A stretch of DNA of 64,000 bases, taken from the NCBI RefSeq assembly GCF_030733265.1, contig NZ_JASHJI010000025.1:31781-95780 (forward strand), in the 5' to 3' direction. Under the pieces are notes generated by a model. It did no database searches and had not been told where the DNA came from. It saw nothing but the letters and a program-made list of their open reading frames with translations. Of this stretch, positions 26,834 through 35,787 are shown piece after piece. Position numbers and translations under genes: made by a program. This DNA is from Roseibium sp. MMSF_3412 (GTDB lineage: Bacteria; Pseudomonadota; Alphaproteobacteria; Rhizobiales; Stappiaceae). Numbering within the stretch: the first letter of the stretch is position 1; each line of letters opens with the position of its first letter.

Positions 26834-29388
26834 TAACCGTTCAGAACATCCTTTACCGTCGTCGCCAGCTGTTTCAGCGTGAACGGCTTCGGCAGGAAGA
26901 AGAACTGTTCGCCTTCCGGCAGGTTCTCTTCGAACGCATCTTCGGCATATCCGGAAACGAAAATGATCTTCAGGTCCGGCTGGGTCTTGCGGAGCTCCAC
27001 GAGAAGTGTCGGGCCATCCATTTCCGGCATGACCACGTCGGACACAACAAGGTCGACTCCACCCCCGACCTCTTCCATCACCTCAAGCGCTTCATTGCCC
27101 GAGCCTGCTTCATGAACCGTGTAGCCCCTTGAGGCCAGCGCGCGGGCGGCAAAGGCGCGGACCGCTTCTTCATCCTCAACGAGCAGGATCGAAGCAGAAC
27201 CGGTGAGATCGGCGACCTTTTCCGGTTCGGTCTCCTTCGGCTCGGGCTTGGGTTCTTCAACGACTTCGGGTATGTGCCGTGGCAGGAACAGCCGGAATGT
27301 TGTTCCGGCATCGACCTCGGACGTGCAGAAAATGAAGCCGCCGGTCTGCTTGACGATACCGTAGACCGTCGAGAGGCCAAGGCCGGTGCCCTTGCCCACT
27401 TCCTTGGTGGAAAAGAACGGATCAAAGATCTTTTCCATGATCTCCGGCGGCATTCCGTGCCCCGTATCCTCGACCTCGACAAGCGTGTATTCGCCGGGCG
27501 GCATACCGCGCGTGTTATCGAACTGGGTGGACTGGGCTTCCTCGACATTGCTGGTTCGGATCGTCAGCCGCCCGCCCTCGGCCATGGCATCACCGGCATT
27601 CACCGCCAGGTTGACGATGACCTGTTCAAGCTGGTTGAGGTCGGCCATCACCGGCCAGAGATCGCGGCCATGAACCACTTTCAGCTCGACCTTCTCGCCG
27701 AGAAGGCGATCGAGCAGGATCGACAGATCGCCGAGAACATCATTCAGTTCAAGCTGCTGCGGACGCAGCGTCTGACGGCGTGAGAAGGCGAGCAGCTGAC
27801 GGACCAGTCCGGCCGCGCGGTTCGCATTCTGCTTGATGTTCATAATGTCCTGGAAGGACGGATCGGTGGGCCTGTGGCTTGCCAGAAGAAGATCGGAGAA
27901 GCCGATGATTGCCGTCAGCACATTGTTGAAGTCATGGGCGACACCGCCGGCCAGCTGACCGATCGCCTGCATCTTCTGGCTCTGCGCGAACTGGGCTTCG
28001 AGCGCGCGCTGCTGGGTCGTCTCCAGCGCGTAGACGATCGCCGTCTCCCCGTCCCCCTCGCCGTCCTGAACGGCGGACACGTAGAAGGTTGCCGAGCGGG
28101 GATCGTTCCCCTCGACCAGCGGAATGTCGATAGGCGAGATTTCACCGATGCCCTTGGCGGCGGCGGAAAGCGCCTTCGACAGTTCCTCGCGCCCGCTCTC
28201 AGCGACATAAGCTTCGAGTTTCGGCGATTCCTCGACCGTGTCGGCGGCCCCGAACAATTTCAGGAACGGTGCATTGGTGCGCAGCACCCGGCCGTCATTG
28301 TTGAGCGAGGCGATCGAAATGGGCGTGTTGTTGAAGAAACGGGCAAAACGCACTTCCGCAGCGCGCAGCGCCTCGGACGCTTCCTCGCCCTCGCCGCGTG
28401 ATCGGTTCAGGACCAGCGTGCGGCTGTCGCCCGGCTGGCCGTTTTCGCCAAAGGGAACGCGGTGCAAAAGCCGCACGGGCAGTCCGCGCCCGTTGCGCGT
28501 CACGAAATCGAGGTCGAACGTTTCGCTTTTCACCTCGCCGGCCTGGCCCTTGACGGAGCGGATCAGCTCCGTGCCGTCACCGCGCACAATTTCCGAAAGA
28601 TCGAGATCACCGGCATCGAACTGCGCAAGGTCGTAGCCGAGCCAGTCGGCCAGCGTTGCATTGAGATAAACGATGCGGCCCTGAGAATCGCTGGAAAAGA
28701 ACCCGGCCGGGGCGTGATCGAGAAAATTGATGACCCGCTGAAGCTCCTGGAAGGAGTTTTCCTGCTCGGCCCGGTCCCGGGTGATGTCGGCAAGCTGCCA
28801 GATCGACATCTGTTTGCCGCTGCGCTCCCTTGACGGCTGCAAAGGCCTGACGGAGACGCGGTACCACCGCGCGGATCCTTCGACGCGCCCGAGCGGGAAC
28901 GGCATCCGGATCTCTTCCTGTGCCTTGCGACCCTCGCGCATGGCCTGGGACAGGCGGAAAATGGCGTCCGCCGCGTCGGGATCGGACGAAAACACGCGTT
29001 CAACGACGCGGATATCGGAGGGCGAGTCCGCACCTGTCAGCTCGGCATAGGCAGTGTTGGCATAAACCAGCCGGCCGTCCGTGTCGGTAATCAGGGCACC
29101 GTCATCCATCGTGTCGACAAAGGCGGCGGCCAGCGGGTTGGCTTCGCCCGGACGCGCGGACAGGCGCAGGAAGCCGATGGCTCCGGCAAACAGGCAGAAG
29201 ACGCCGACAACCGCCAGGATGCCAAGCAGCGCCAGGATGAACGGCTGCGCAACTTCGCGATCCATGACCGCAAAGGCAGCTGCCGCTCCGACCAGAAGCA
29301 CAGCCAGGCCTATTAGCAGGCCAATATTTCCGGAGCGCTCCGGCCGGCTGATCATCGGCCCGCCCGGCGCTCCGTCCGTGTCACTCAT
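26833..29388 (-). CDS. cckA: Hybrid sensor histidine kinase CckA
   Basis: The protein has 851 residues from MSDTDGAPGG (GGAGACAGGA upstream). Two membrane spans (about 20-40 and 50-75) precede PAS domains (first AAFVDTMDDGALITDTDGRL), the HisKA site GGVAHDFNNVLTAIIGF with His near 483, the HATPase (ILVNLAVNAGDA-like; GTGLGLSTVYG) and a C-terminal receiver (VVSDVVMPEMDGP, Asp near 783). CckA passes phosphate through ChpT to CtrA and CpdR, controlling the cell cycle and motility. It lies directly beyond flhB with a gap of 160 bp, and CtrA-type boxes occur in the flagellar region. The final codons end exactly at the MITE junction. Confidence 0.93.
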   Translation of the reverse strand: MSDTDGAPGGPMISRPERSGNIGLLIGLAVLLVGAAAAFAVMDREVAQPFILALLGILAVVGVFCLFAGAIGFLRLSARPGEANPLAAAFVDTMDDGALITDTDGRLVYANTAYAELTGADSPSDIRVVERVFSSDPDAADAIFRLSQAMREGRKAQEEIRMPFPLGRVEGSARWYRVSVRPLQPSRERSGKQMSIWQLADITRDRAEQENSFQELQRVINFLDHAPAGFFSSDSQGRIVYLNATLADWLGYDLAQFDAGDLDLSEIVRGDGTELIRSVKGQAGEVKSETFDLDFVTRNGRGLPVRLLHRVPFGENGQPGDSRTLVLNRSRGEGEEASEALRAAEVRFARFFNNTPISIASLNNDGRVLRTNAPFLKLFGAADTVEESPKLEAYVAESGREELSKALSAAAKGIGEISPIDIPLVEGNDPRSATFYVSAVQDGEGDGETAIVYALETTQQRALEAQFAQSQKMQAIGQLAGGVAHDFNNVLTAIIGFSDLLLASHRPTDPSFQDIMNIKQNANRAAGLVRQLLAFSRRQTLRPQQLELNDVLGDLSILLDRLLGEKVELKVVHGRDLWPVMADLNQLEQVIVNLAVNAGDAMAEGGRLTIRTSNVEEAQSTQFDNTRGMPPGEYTLVEVEDTGHGMPPEIMEKIFDPFFSTKEVGKGTGLGLSTVYGIVKQTGGFIFCTSEVDAGTTFRLFLPRHIPEVVEEPKPEPKETEPEKVADLTGSASILLVEDEEAVRAFAARALASRGYTVHEAGSGNEALEVMEEVGGGVDLVVSDVVMPEMDGPTLLVELRKTQPDLKIIFVSGYAEDAFEENLPEGEQFFFLPKPFTLKQLATTVKDVLNG

Positions 29389-29548
29389 ACGTCCTGTCTC
29401 CCGGCCCGATTCGGTTTGCTTGGGGCCGCCTACAAGCATTCTGTGCTTGCCCCCCAATTTCAACCGATATGACGCTGACTTCTGTTGAAATTCACGCGTT
29501 TGAAGGCGTTTTTTGACGCTCGGTGAGGTCGCCGTACCGGGCCACCCC

Positions 29549-30628
29549 CTAGTTCGCACGCCAGGAAGCGCGATTGCGCATCCGGAAGACGAAGCCGATC
29601 ACCTCGGCGACCGCCTTGTAGTGCTCTTCCGGTACTTCCTGATCAATTTCCACAGTTGCGTGAAGTGCCCGTGCAAGCGGCGGGTTTTCAACAACGGGAA
29701 CCTCGTTTTCCTTCGCGATCTCACGCATTTTCAGCGCGATGGCATCCGTTCCCTTGGCAATGCAGAGCGGCGCGCCCATGCCTTCTTCGTATTTTAGCGC
29801 AACGGCGAAGTGGGTCGGGTTGGTCACGACCACGGTCGCCTGGGGAACCGCCGCCATCATGCGCTTGCGCGACCGCTCCATGCGCAGTTGCCGGATCTTG
29901 CCCTTGACCTGCGGATCGCCCTCCGTCTGCTTGAATTCTTCCTTGACCTCCCGAAGGGACATCTTCTGTTTGTTGAACCACTTGTTCTTCTGGTACGCGT
30001 AATCCGCAGCGGCGACGACGGTCATCACCGCGAGGATTGCAGCAAGCAGCTGCAGGATCAGAACCTGGGCCTCTTCCAGGATGACGCTCGTCTCGGCGAA
30101 GATGATGATTTCGGCCTCGTCGCGATGCGGCCACACCACGGCAACCATCAGCGCTCCGACGATCGAGATCTTGAACATGCCCTTGGCAAAGTTCACCAGG
30201 CTGTCGGCGGAAAAGAGCCGCTTGAACCCGGAGAGCGGCGAGACCTTGGACAGTTTGGGCTTGATCGTCTCGGCAGTCAGCAGCGGCTGATGCTGAATGA
30301 GGTTGCCCGCGACCGCCATGACCAGGAGCGCAATCAGCGGCAGACCGACGATGAGGGCGACCGACTGGCCGGTATCGCGCCACAAGGCCTTCAGCGCAAA
30401 GCCGTCGACCGGTATCTGGTGCGCGTGTTCAATGAACCCCTTCATCAGATTGCCGAGGGACGCTGCCGCCCCGGGCGCAAAAAGCGCGATCATCAGGGTT
30501 GCCCCGGCAAGGGTGAACCAGGTGCTGACTTCCTGCGATTTGGGGACGTCCCCCTTGTCATGCGCTTCCTTCAAGCGCTTTTGCGTGGGGTCCTCAGTCT
30601 TTTCTGAGTCGTCGGTATCGTCAGCCAT
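29549..30628 (-). CDS. flhB: Flagellar biosynthesis protein FlhB
   Basis: The protein has 359 residues: an N-terminal KTEDPTQKRLKEAHDKGDVPKS segment, four membrane spans, and a cytoplasmic C-terminal domain with the autocleavage site NPTH (about 269) in VVVTNPTHFAVALKY. It is the export switch component of the flagellar type III apparatus and sets the change from rod/hook to filament substrates. It is the last gene of the flgB-flgC-fliE-fliQ-fliR-flhB operon, 10 bp behind fliR. Confidence 0.97.
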   Translation of the reverse strand: MADDTDDSEKTEDPTQKRLKEAHDKGDVPKSQEVSTWFTLAGATLMIALFAPGAAASLGNLMKGFIEHAHQIPVDGFALKALWRDTGQSVALIVGLPLIALLVMAVAGNLIQHQPLLTAETIKPKLSKVSPLSGFKRLFSADSLVNFAKGMFKISIVGALMVAVVWPHRDEAEIIIFAETSVILEEAQVLILQLLAAILAVMTVVAAADYAYQKNKWFNKQKMSLREVKEEFKQTEGDPQVKGKIRQLRMERSRKRMMAAVPQATVVVTNPTHFAVALKYEEGMGAPLCIAKGTDAIALKMREIAKENEVPVVENPPLARALHATVEIDQEVPEEHYKAVAEVIGFVFRMRNRASWRAN

Positions 30629-30637
30629 GTCGACCCG

Positions 30638-31411
30638 TCACCCGATAATGAATTTGCCGATCGATCCCTGAAAATGCTCCAGATAGAACATCATCAGCGT
30701 CGCGATCAGCGCCATGAGAAGGAACAGACCCACGGCGATGTTCACGGGCATCGCGATGAAGAAGATCTGCATTTGCGGCATCAGTTTGTTGAGCAGCCCG
30801 AGACCGAAGTAGAATACCAGTCCGACCACCAGGAAAGGCGCACTCATTCGCACCGCAATCGTGAACACATGCGCGACCGTGTCTGTCGCGTTTTGCGCAA
30901 AATCGCTCATGGGCGGGAGGTTTCCGGGTGGAAAAATCGTGAAGCTGTCATAGAGCGCAGCTATCACCAGGTAGTGTGAATCCGAGACGAAAACCAGCGT
31001 GATCCCCAGCACCGCGAGAAAGTTTCCGTAAAGCGCTCCCTGCTGCCCTTCGTTGGCGATATCCGTTCCAAGCGCGAAGGCCAGTCCCGACTGGTTCGCC
31101 ATGATCATGCCCGCAATCTGCAGAGCGGAGGTGATCAGCCGCGCGCACAATCCGATACCGAAACCGATGGCCAGTTCTCCGCCTAGGAGCAGCAGCAATT
31201 GCATCATATTGGCCGTGAGATTGTCCGGATACAGCGACGCCGCCACCGGGTACATGACCAGCGTGAGTGCAAGCGCAATGGTCAGTCGGAAGCGCATGGG
31301 GATGGAACTTTCACCCAGCGCGGGAAGAAGCATCAGCATCGTGCCGAGGCGGGCGAACATCAGCATGAAGGCGGCTGCGACATCCGGCAGGAAATCAAGC
31401 TGAATGGTCAT
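30638..31411 (-). CDS. fliR: Flagellar biosynthesis protein FliR
   Basis: The protein has 257 residues and is mostly hydrophobic, with typical segments MLMFARLGTMLMLLPALGE, SLYPDN..., ANQSGLAFALGTDIANEGQQ and the C-terminal KLMPQMQIFFIAMPVNIAVGL. It is part of the FliPQR export gate in the basal body membrane. It lies 22 bp behind fliQ and 10 bp before flhB. Confidence 0.96.
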   Translation of the reverse strand: MTIQLDFLPDVAAAFMLMFARLGTMLMLLPALGESSIPMRFRLTIALALTLVMYPVAASLYPDNLTANMMQLLLLLGGELAIGFGIGLCARLITSALQIAGMIMANQSGLAFALGTDIANEGQQGALYGNFLAVLGITLVFVSDSHYLVIAALYDSFTIFPPGNLPPMSDFAQNATDTVAHVFTIAVRMSAPFLVVGLVFYFGLGLLNKLMPQMQIFFIAMPVNIAVGLFLLMALIATLMMFYLEHFQGSIGKFIIG

Positions 31412-31433
31412 GAGATCGCGCCCGCCAGGTGTT

Positions 31434-31700
31434 TCAGCCGGTGGTTAGGATCATTTCGGTGACCCGTCCCATGAAGGCCTCTAGCAATTGGCTCATGAAG
31501 GGGAGCGTCACGAGGATCGTCACGAATATCGCGAGGATCTTCGGCACGAAGACCAGCGTCATTTCCTGGATCTGTGTCAGGGCCTGGAACAGCGCAATAA
31601 CGACACCGACAAGCAGCCCGACCACCATGGCCGGCGCCGCCACCAGGATCATGGTCCAAACAGCTTCGCGCGCAAGATCGAGTACTTCGCCACCAGTCAT
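31434..31700 (-). CDS. fliQ: Flagellar biosynthesis protein FliQ
   Basis: The protein has 88 residues and two membrane spans around a short loop (LIGVVIALFQALTQIQEMTLVFVPK-type pattern; here VGLLVGVVIALFQALTQIQE). The length and pattern are those of FliQ, a small component of the FliPQR export gate. It lies 21 bp behind fliE in the flgB operon. Confidence 0.95.
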   Translation of the reverse strand: MTGGEVLDLAREAVWTMILVAAPAMVVGLLVGVVIALFQALTQIQEMTLVFVPKILAIFVTILVTLPFMSQLLEAFMGRVTEMILTTG

Positions 31701-31721
31701 GTCAAAACCCCCATGACGCGA

Positions 31722-32036
31722 TCAGATCGGCATCCGCATGATTTCTTCATATGCGGAAATGACGCGGTCGCGAACGGCAACCATGGTTTCCAGCGCGACT
31801 TCGGTCTCGGCCACTGCCGTGACAACGTCGACCACCCCGGTCTTGCCTTCGATCATTCCCATGGTCTTCTCGTCGGCCTGCTGCCCCTTGTCGACAACAG
31901 TATCGACCGCCTCCTTCACCATCTGTCCGAAATCCATCCCCGTGGTTTCCGGTGTGGTTTCTTCGACGGCTTTCGCTTGTTGTTGAAGCTTGGCTGCCAG
32001 CTGATAGGCATTGTTTGCAATTGACGGAGTGGTCAC
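31722..32036 (-). CDS. fliE: Flagellar hook-basal body protein FliE
   Basis: The protein has 104 residues. The conserved C-terminal half is visible: VVTAVAETEVALETMVAVRDRVISAYEEIMRMPI. FliE joins the MS ring to the proximal rod and is an early export substrate, so it has no signal peptide. It lies between flgC and fliQ in the operon. Confidence 0.95.
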   Translation of the reverse strand: MTTPSIANNAYQLAAKLQQQAKAVEETTPETTGMDFGQMVKEAVDTVVDKGQQADEKTMGMIEGKTGVVDVVTAVAETEVALETMVAVRDRVISAYEEIMRMPI

Positions 32037-32071
32037 GGCTCCGGCCCCTTTCGGTGAATGTATTCCAGACT

Positions 32072-32482
32072 TCAGGCGCGCAGGATGTCGATCGTTCGCT
32101 GCAACATCCGGCGGGTGGACTCAATGACGTTCAGATTGGCCTCGTAGGAGCGCTGCGCTTCGCGCATGTCCGTGGTTTCGATCAGGGTGTTCACATTCGG
32201 CTGCAGCACGTATCCGTTATCGTCTGCGGCAGGGTGTCCCGGCATATGCGTCGACTTGAAATCGGACGTGTCCTCGGCGACCTTGCCAAGCTCGACGGTT
32301 TTTGCGCCGAGTTCCTTGTCGAAATGGCTCTGGAATGTCGGGATCTTTCGCCGGTACGGCTCCTCCCCCGGCGTTCGTGCCGTTGAACTCGCGTTTGCGA
32401 TGTTCTCCGCAATGATCCGCATCCGGCCGTTCTGGGCTTTCAGTCCGCTCGCGGAGACGAATAGAGACTTGATCAGGTCCAA
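32072..32482 (-). CDS. flgC: Flagellar basal-body rod protein FlgC
   Basis: The protein has 136 residues. The N-terminal rod motif ASGLKAQNGRMRIIAENIAN and the C-terminal DMREAQRSYEANLNVIESTR are diagnostic of FlgC. It is a proximal rod component exported by the flagellar type III system. It lies 30 bp behind flgB. Confidence 0.96.
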   Translation of the reverse strand: MDLIKSLFVSASGLKAQNGRMRIIAENIANASSTARTPGEEPYRRKIPTFQSHFDKELGAKTVELGKVAEDTSDFKSTHMPGHPAADDNGYVLQPNVNTLIETTDMREAQRSYEANLNVIESTRRMLQRTIDILRA

Positions 32483-32512
32483 CTTGCCAATCCTTCTTCA
32501 ATCTGCGGCGCG

Positions 32513-32917
32513 CTAAACGCTCTTGGAAAGCGCTGTCCGGATGAGCCCCAACCCCTTGGTGTAAAGGCTTGTCGCGGCCTGGAAGTCCATCTGGTTCTGC
32601 GTGATTTTCATCATCTGCTCTTCCAGATTCACGTTGTTGCCATCCGGTGTGACCTCAAAGGAATCCAGTTTCTCGACTTTGACACGCAACTGGCCGGACA
32701 CGGATCCGGATATGTGCCCGACCTTGGTGACAGAGGTGCTGACGGCTGCGTTCTGAAGCCCGATGTGGTCCTGAAAGGAGTAGGACTTCACGTCCCTGGA
32801 CACATATCCGGGCGTGTTCGCATTGGCGATGTTCTCGGCCAGAACGCTCTGGCGGGACTGGTGCCACTGCATTTTCGACTTCAGTGCCTGGAAGAGCGGC
32901 AAGTCCATTGCGGCCAT
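32513..32917 (-). CDS. flgB: Flagellar basal-body rod protein FlgB
   Basis: The protein has 134 residues if started at the ATG of MAAMDLPLFQALKSKM. GTG codons 9-12 nt further upstream or the ATG of MDLPLF are also possible, since no strong ribosome site is seen. It carries the rod motif SVLAENIANANTPGYVSRDV and the C-terminal EQMMKITQNQMDFQAATSLYTKGLGL. It is the first gene of the flgB-flhB operon, and its upstream region has a CtrA box and two GGCAAT-type palindromes shared with divergent fliO. Confidence 0.94.
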   Translation of the reverse strand: MAAMDLPLFQALKSKMQWHQSRQSVLAENIANANTPGYVSRDVKSYSFQDHIGLQNAAVSTSVTKVGHISGSVSGQLRVKVEKLDSFEVTPDGNNVNLEEQMMKITQNQMDFQAATSLYTKGLGLIRTALSKSV

Positions 32918-32943
32918 CTTTGTCACCACTTGTTAACCAACTA

Positions 32944-32956
32944 GGCAATCATTGCC
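32944..32956. promoter_or_regulatory. GGCAAT-N-ATTGCC palindrome (flagellar control region 1, first site)
   Basis: GGCAATCATTGCC is a perfect palindrome about 27 bp upstream of the flgB start. It resembles the GGCAATATTTGCC sites at 33075, 44709 and 50400 and is a candidate site for a flagellar regulator such as FlbD. Confidence 0.4.
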
Positions 32957-32966
32957 GCCTAAATGG

Positions 32967-32981
32967 TTAATGAATAGTTAA
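32967..32981. promoter_or_regulatory. CtrA box (TTAA-N7-TTAA)
   Basis: TTAATGAATAGTTAA is an exact match to the CtrA consensus TTAA-N7-TTAA. It lies 50 bp upstream of flgB, within the flgB/fliO divergent region. CtrA is known to activate early flagellar operons in alphaproteobacteria, and its upstream kinase CckA is encoded in this window. Confidence 0.65.
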
Positions 32982-33074
32982 TGGCCGATTTCCTGAATGG
33001 CGGATCTTCTACAAAAAACAGTGGAATAGCGCGACAAACTTTTGCAATTCGCAATTTAGCGCCGCCTCAAAACA

Positions 33075-33087
33075 GGCAATATTTGCC
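33075..33087. promoter_or_regulatory. GGCAATATTTGCC palindrome (flagellar control region 1, second site)
   Basis: GGCAATATTTGCC is identical to the sites at 50400 and, on the other strand, 44709. All three lie between divergent flagellar operons. The 417-bp flgB/fliO region holds no recognisable gene besides these sites. Confidence 0.55.
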
Positions 33088-33334
33088 CACTTCTGTTAAT
33101 TTTGCCTCGAAGGGAGATTCGAGTTCCACCAACAGGCAGAATGGGAAATTGTGACGAACTGCGAGCTTGAATGCACATTCTTGGACCATGGAAGCGGTAG
33201 TCACACCGCGCTGAACGCCTGTTCCGCAAGGTCCCGAAATCCTGGGGAAAAACGAAAGATACCCCAATTGCGACGGCTGCACGATGTAACGGCACAAAGA
33301 GAACATTCCGCTGGCGGGGCGGTACGAGGTCATT

Positions 33335-34972
33335 ATGTACAACTGGATTGAAGCGACATTCAACGTAAGCGGCGGCACGACCCAGGTGATTGCAGCCATT
33401 CTGGCTCTGGTCGTGGTTCTTTTGCTGTTCAGTGTTTTCGTATTCGTACTGAAACGCCTGACCGGAGCAAACACGCCGCAAAACAGAAACCGGCAACCAC
33501 GCATCGCTGTCATGGACAGCACGAATGTCGATGCCCGCAGACAATTGGTTCTTATCCGGCGGGACAATGTCGAGCATCTGCTTCTCGTCGGCGGGCCAAG
33601 CGATCTGGTTGTCGAGCAGAACATCGTGCGAAACGCTCCGGTCGCCGCCCAACGACAGACCGTGAACACCGCACCTGGCAGCGCAGGTTCGGGAACAATG
33701 AAGATGCCAACCGCCCCGGGCCCCGATATTCCGGCCAGACCGGAGGAACTCGATCGGCAGCCCGTGGCGGCAATGCTCCGGCAGGACCCGGTGCCGACAA
33801 TGCCGCTGAAAGCCAGGACGGAACCGGCCGTAAGACCCGCTCCGAAGGCCGCATCAGCCAGCGCAATGGTCCGTCCTGTCTCACCGCTTAAGACCGAAGA
33901 CAAAACCCCACCCGTGGTGGCACCCGTGAGTCCCCCGTCCTCGAAGCTCACGCAGGATGCCGCCAGGCCGGTGGATGAAAAAGAAACCGGCACCCGCCCT
34001 GACAGGGCGGCCGATCTTCTGAGAGCAGCCACTCAAAACGGCTTCAACCGCTCCACGACTGCTGTGCAGAACGTCAGGGAAGACGCCGTTAAGGAACCGG
34101 TGATCGATGCAGCTCCGAAAAAGAGCACGGAACCTGTGATCGGTCCTGCGCCGATAGTCACTGCGCCGAAGGTCAAAGAGGAACTGGTGTCCAAACCGGT
34201 GCCGGAACCCGATTTGGAGCCAACCTCCTCAAAGGGCGATGAGGGCGCATCGGCGCCGCTCAAGAGCCTCGGGCGTTCGGTCGCAGCGCGCGAGCGCTCC
34301 ACGCAGATCGCCCATACGATTACGCCGCCCTCTTCGGGACCTGCAGCACGCGCCAAAACCGCTCTTCTCAATCCGGTTCAAGCCCCCAGGGGGCCGGACG
34401 ACAACGGGTTTGTATTCAAGGAACAAACTCCGGCAGATGCGGAGACGCTGCCGGTCAACTCGGCTGCTCCAACCGTTGAACAGAACAGCGTCCAAAATGA
34501 TGATGAGAACCGTGAGGACGAGAAACTCAAACTCTCCGACCTGTTCGAAAGCACGGAAAGGTTCAACTGGGGAGAAGACGAACGGGTGGAAAACGTCGCG
34601 GCGGACGCGGTTGGCGAAGATGCACCGCTCACGGAGACGACGGCCGCCTCCGACGAGGCAACAGCGGAACCCCGCCGAGAAATCAAGCTGGATCTTGAGC
34701 TGGACGATCTCATCGATGGTGAAGTGTCGGCACCGGCGGACCCCGGGACGATAGAAGACGGCTCCCTCGCGCCGGCAGACCCCTCGCATGACCCCGAGGT
34801 GAAACCGGGAGAAGCGGTCCCGCAGGCCGCGAAACAATCGGCGGCTCTGGATATTGTTCCGGGAGCCGAACCGTCGGCGCCGCGTGTGGTTCAGGGATTG
34901 GGCGACAAGAACCCGATCGAGGATGAGATGGCCAAGATTCTCTTCGAATTGGGCGGACAACAAAATCGATGA
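33335..34972 (+). CDS. fliO: FliO-like flagellar biosynthesis protein with very long acidic tail
   Basis: The protein has 545 residues. Residues 1-110 look like FliO: a periplasmic start, one membrane span (VIAAILALVVVLLLFSVFVFVLKRL, about 18-43), then a small domain with RIAVMDSTNVDARRQLVLIRRDNVEHLLLVGGPSDLVVE. The remaining 430 residues are low-complexity, rich in Pro, Ala, Glu and Asp, and probably disordered; ordinary FliO proteins are only about 100-150 residues. FliO assists assembly of the FliPQR gate. Its stop overlaps the fliP start by ATGA. It is the first gene of the rightward operon from the flgB/fliO control region. Confidence 0.82.
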   Translation: MYNWIEATFNVSGGTTQVIAAILALVVVLLLFSVFVFVLKRLTGANTPQNRNRQPRIAVMDSTNVDARRQLVLIRRDNVEHLLLVGGPSDLVVEQNIVRNAPVAAQRQTVNTAPGSAGSGTMKMPTAPGPDIPARPEELDRQPVAAMLRQDPVPTMPLKARTEPAVRPAPKAASASAMVRPVSPLKTEDKTPPVVAPVSPPSSKLTQDAARPVDEKETGTRPDRAADLLRAATQNGFNRSTTAVQNVREDAVKEPVIDAAPKKSTEPVIGPAPIVTAPKVKEELVSKPVPEPDLEPTSSKGDEGASAPLKSLGRSVAARERSTQIAHTITPPSSGPAARAKTALLNPVQAPRGPDDNGFVFKEQTPADAETLPVNSAAPTVEQNSVQNDDENREDEKLKLSDLFESTERFNWGEDERVENVAADAVGEDAPLTETTAASDEATAEPRREIKLDLELDDLIDGEVSAPADPGTIEDGSLAPADPSHDPEVKPGEAVPQAAKQSAALDIVPGAEPSAPRVVQGLGDKNPIEDEMAKILFELGGQQNR

Positions 34973-35745
34973 ACGAAAAGCGTCGCGTTGCGAGGCATTG
35001 GTATCGGCACTGGAGCGTGAGCCTTGTATTTTTGCTCACGGCGTTTCTGTCCGTTGTCTCTTCGCCAGCACTGGCTCAGGAAATTTCCGTCGGCTTCGGC
35101 GACGACACCAGTCTGACCGAACGCGCGGTTCAACTCGTCATCCTGCTGACGGTTCTGTCGCTTGCACCGTCCATCCTGGTCATGACGACGAGCTTCGTTC
35201 GTATCGTGGTGGTGTTGTCGCTTCTGCGGTCGGCAATCGGCCTTCAGACCGCACCTCCCAACATGGTCATGGTCAGCCTGGCTCTGTTCCTGTCCGCATT
35301 CATCATGATGCCGACGTTGCAGGCCGCCTATGACGCGGGTATTCAGCCGCTGATCGAAGGCGATATCGAGTTTGACCAGGCCTATGAGCGGGGGGCGGAT
35401 CCCTTTCGCACCTTCATGCTCTCGCAGGTCCGCGAAAAGGATCTGGAGCTGTTTCAGGAGCTCTCGGGCCAGGAGGCACCCGAAGGACCTGAAGATCTTG
35501 CCATGGCGACCCTCATACCGGCTTTCATGATCTCCGAATTGAGACGCGCCTTCGAAATAGGCTTTCTGCTCTATCTCCCCTTTCTGATCATCGACCTTGT
35601 CATTGCGTCGGTGCTGATGTCGATGGGCATGATGATGCTGCCGCCCGTTGTCATCTCCCTGCCCTTCAAGCTTATCTTCTTTGTGCTCGTCGACGGCTGG
35701 AACCTGGTGGCCGGTTCGCTTGTCAAGAGTTTTGGCGGGGGCTGA
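34969..35745 (+). CDS. fliP: Flagellar biosynthesis protein FliP
   Basis: The protein has 258 residues with an N-terminal signal-like span (VSLVFLLTAFLSVVSSPALA). Diagnostic segments are VMTTSFVRIVVVLSLLRSAIGLQTAPPNMV near 65-95 and PAFMISELRRAFEIGFLLYLPFLIIDLVIASVLMSMGMMMLPP near 180-225. It is the core of the export gate. The start overlaps the fliO stop. Confidence 0.97.
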   Translation: MNEKRRVARHWYRHWSVSLVFLLTAFLSVVSSPALAQEISVGFGDDTSLTERAVQLVILLTVLSLAPSILVMTTSFVRIVVVLSLLRSAIGLQTAPPNMVMVSLALFLSAFIMMPTLQAAYDAGIQPLIEGDIEFDQAYERGADPFRTFMLSQVREKDLELFQELSGQEAPEGPEDLAMATLIPAFMISELRRAFEIGFLLYLPFLIIDLVIASVLMSMGMMMLPPVVISLPFKLIFFVLVDGWNLVAGSLVKSFGGG

Positions 35746-35787
35746 CAGATTTACCGTCGCTAAAAGTAGAAGAATCTTAATTAAAAC

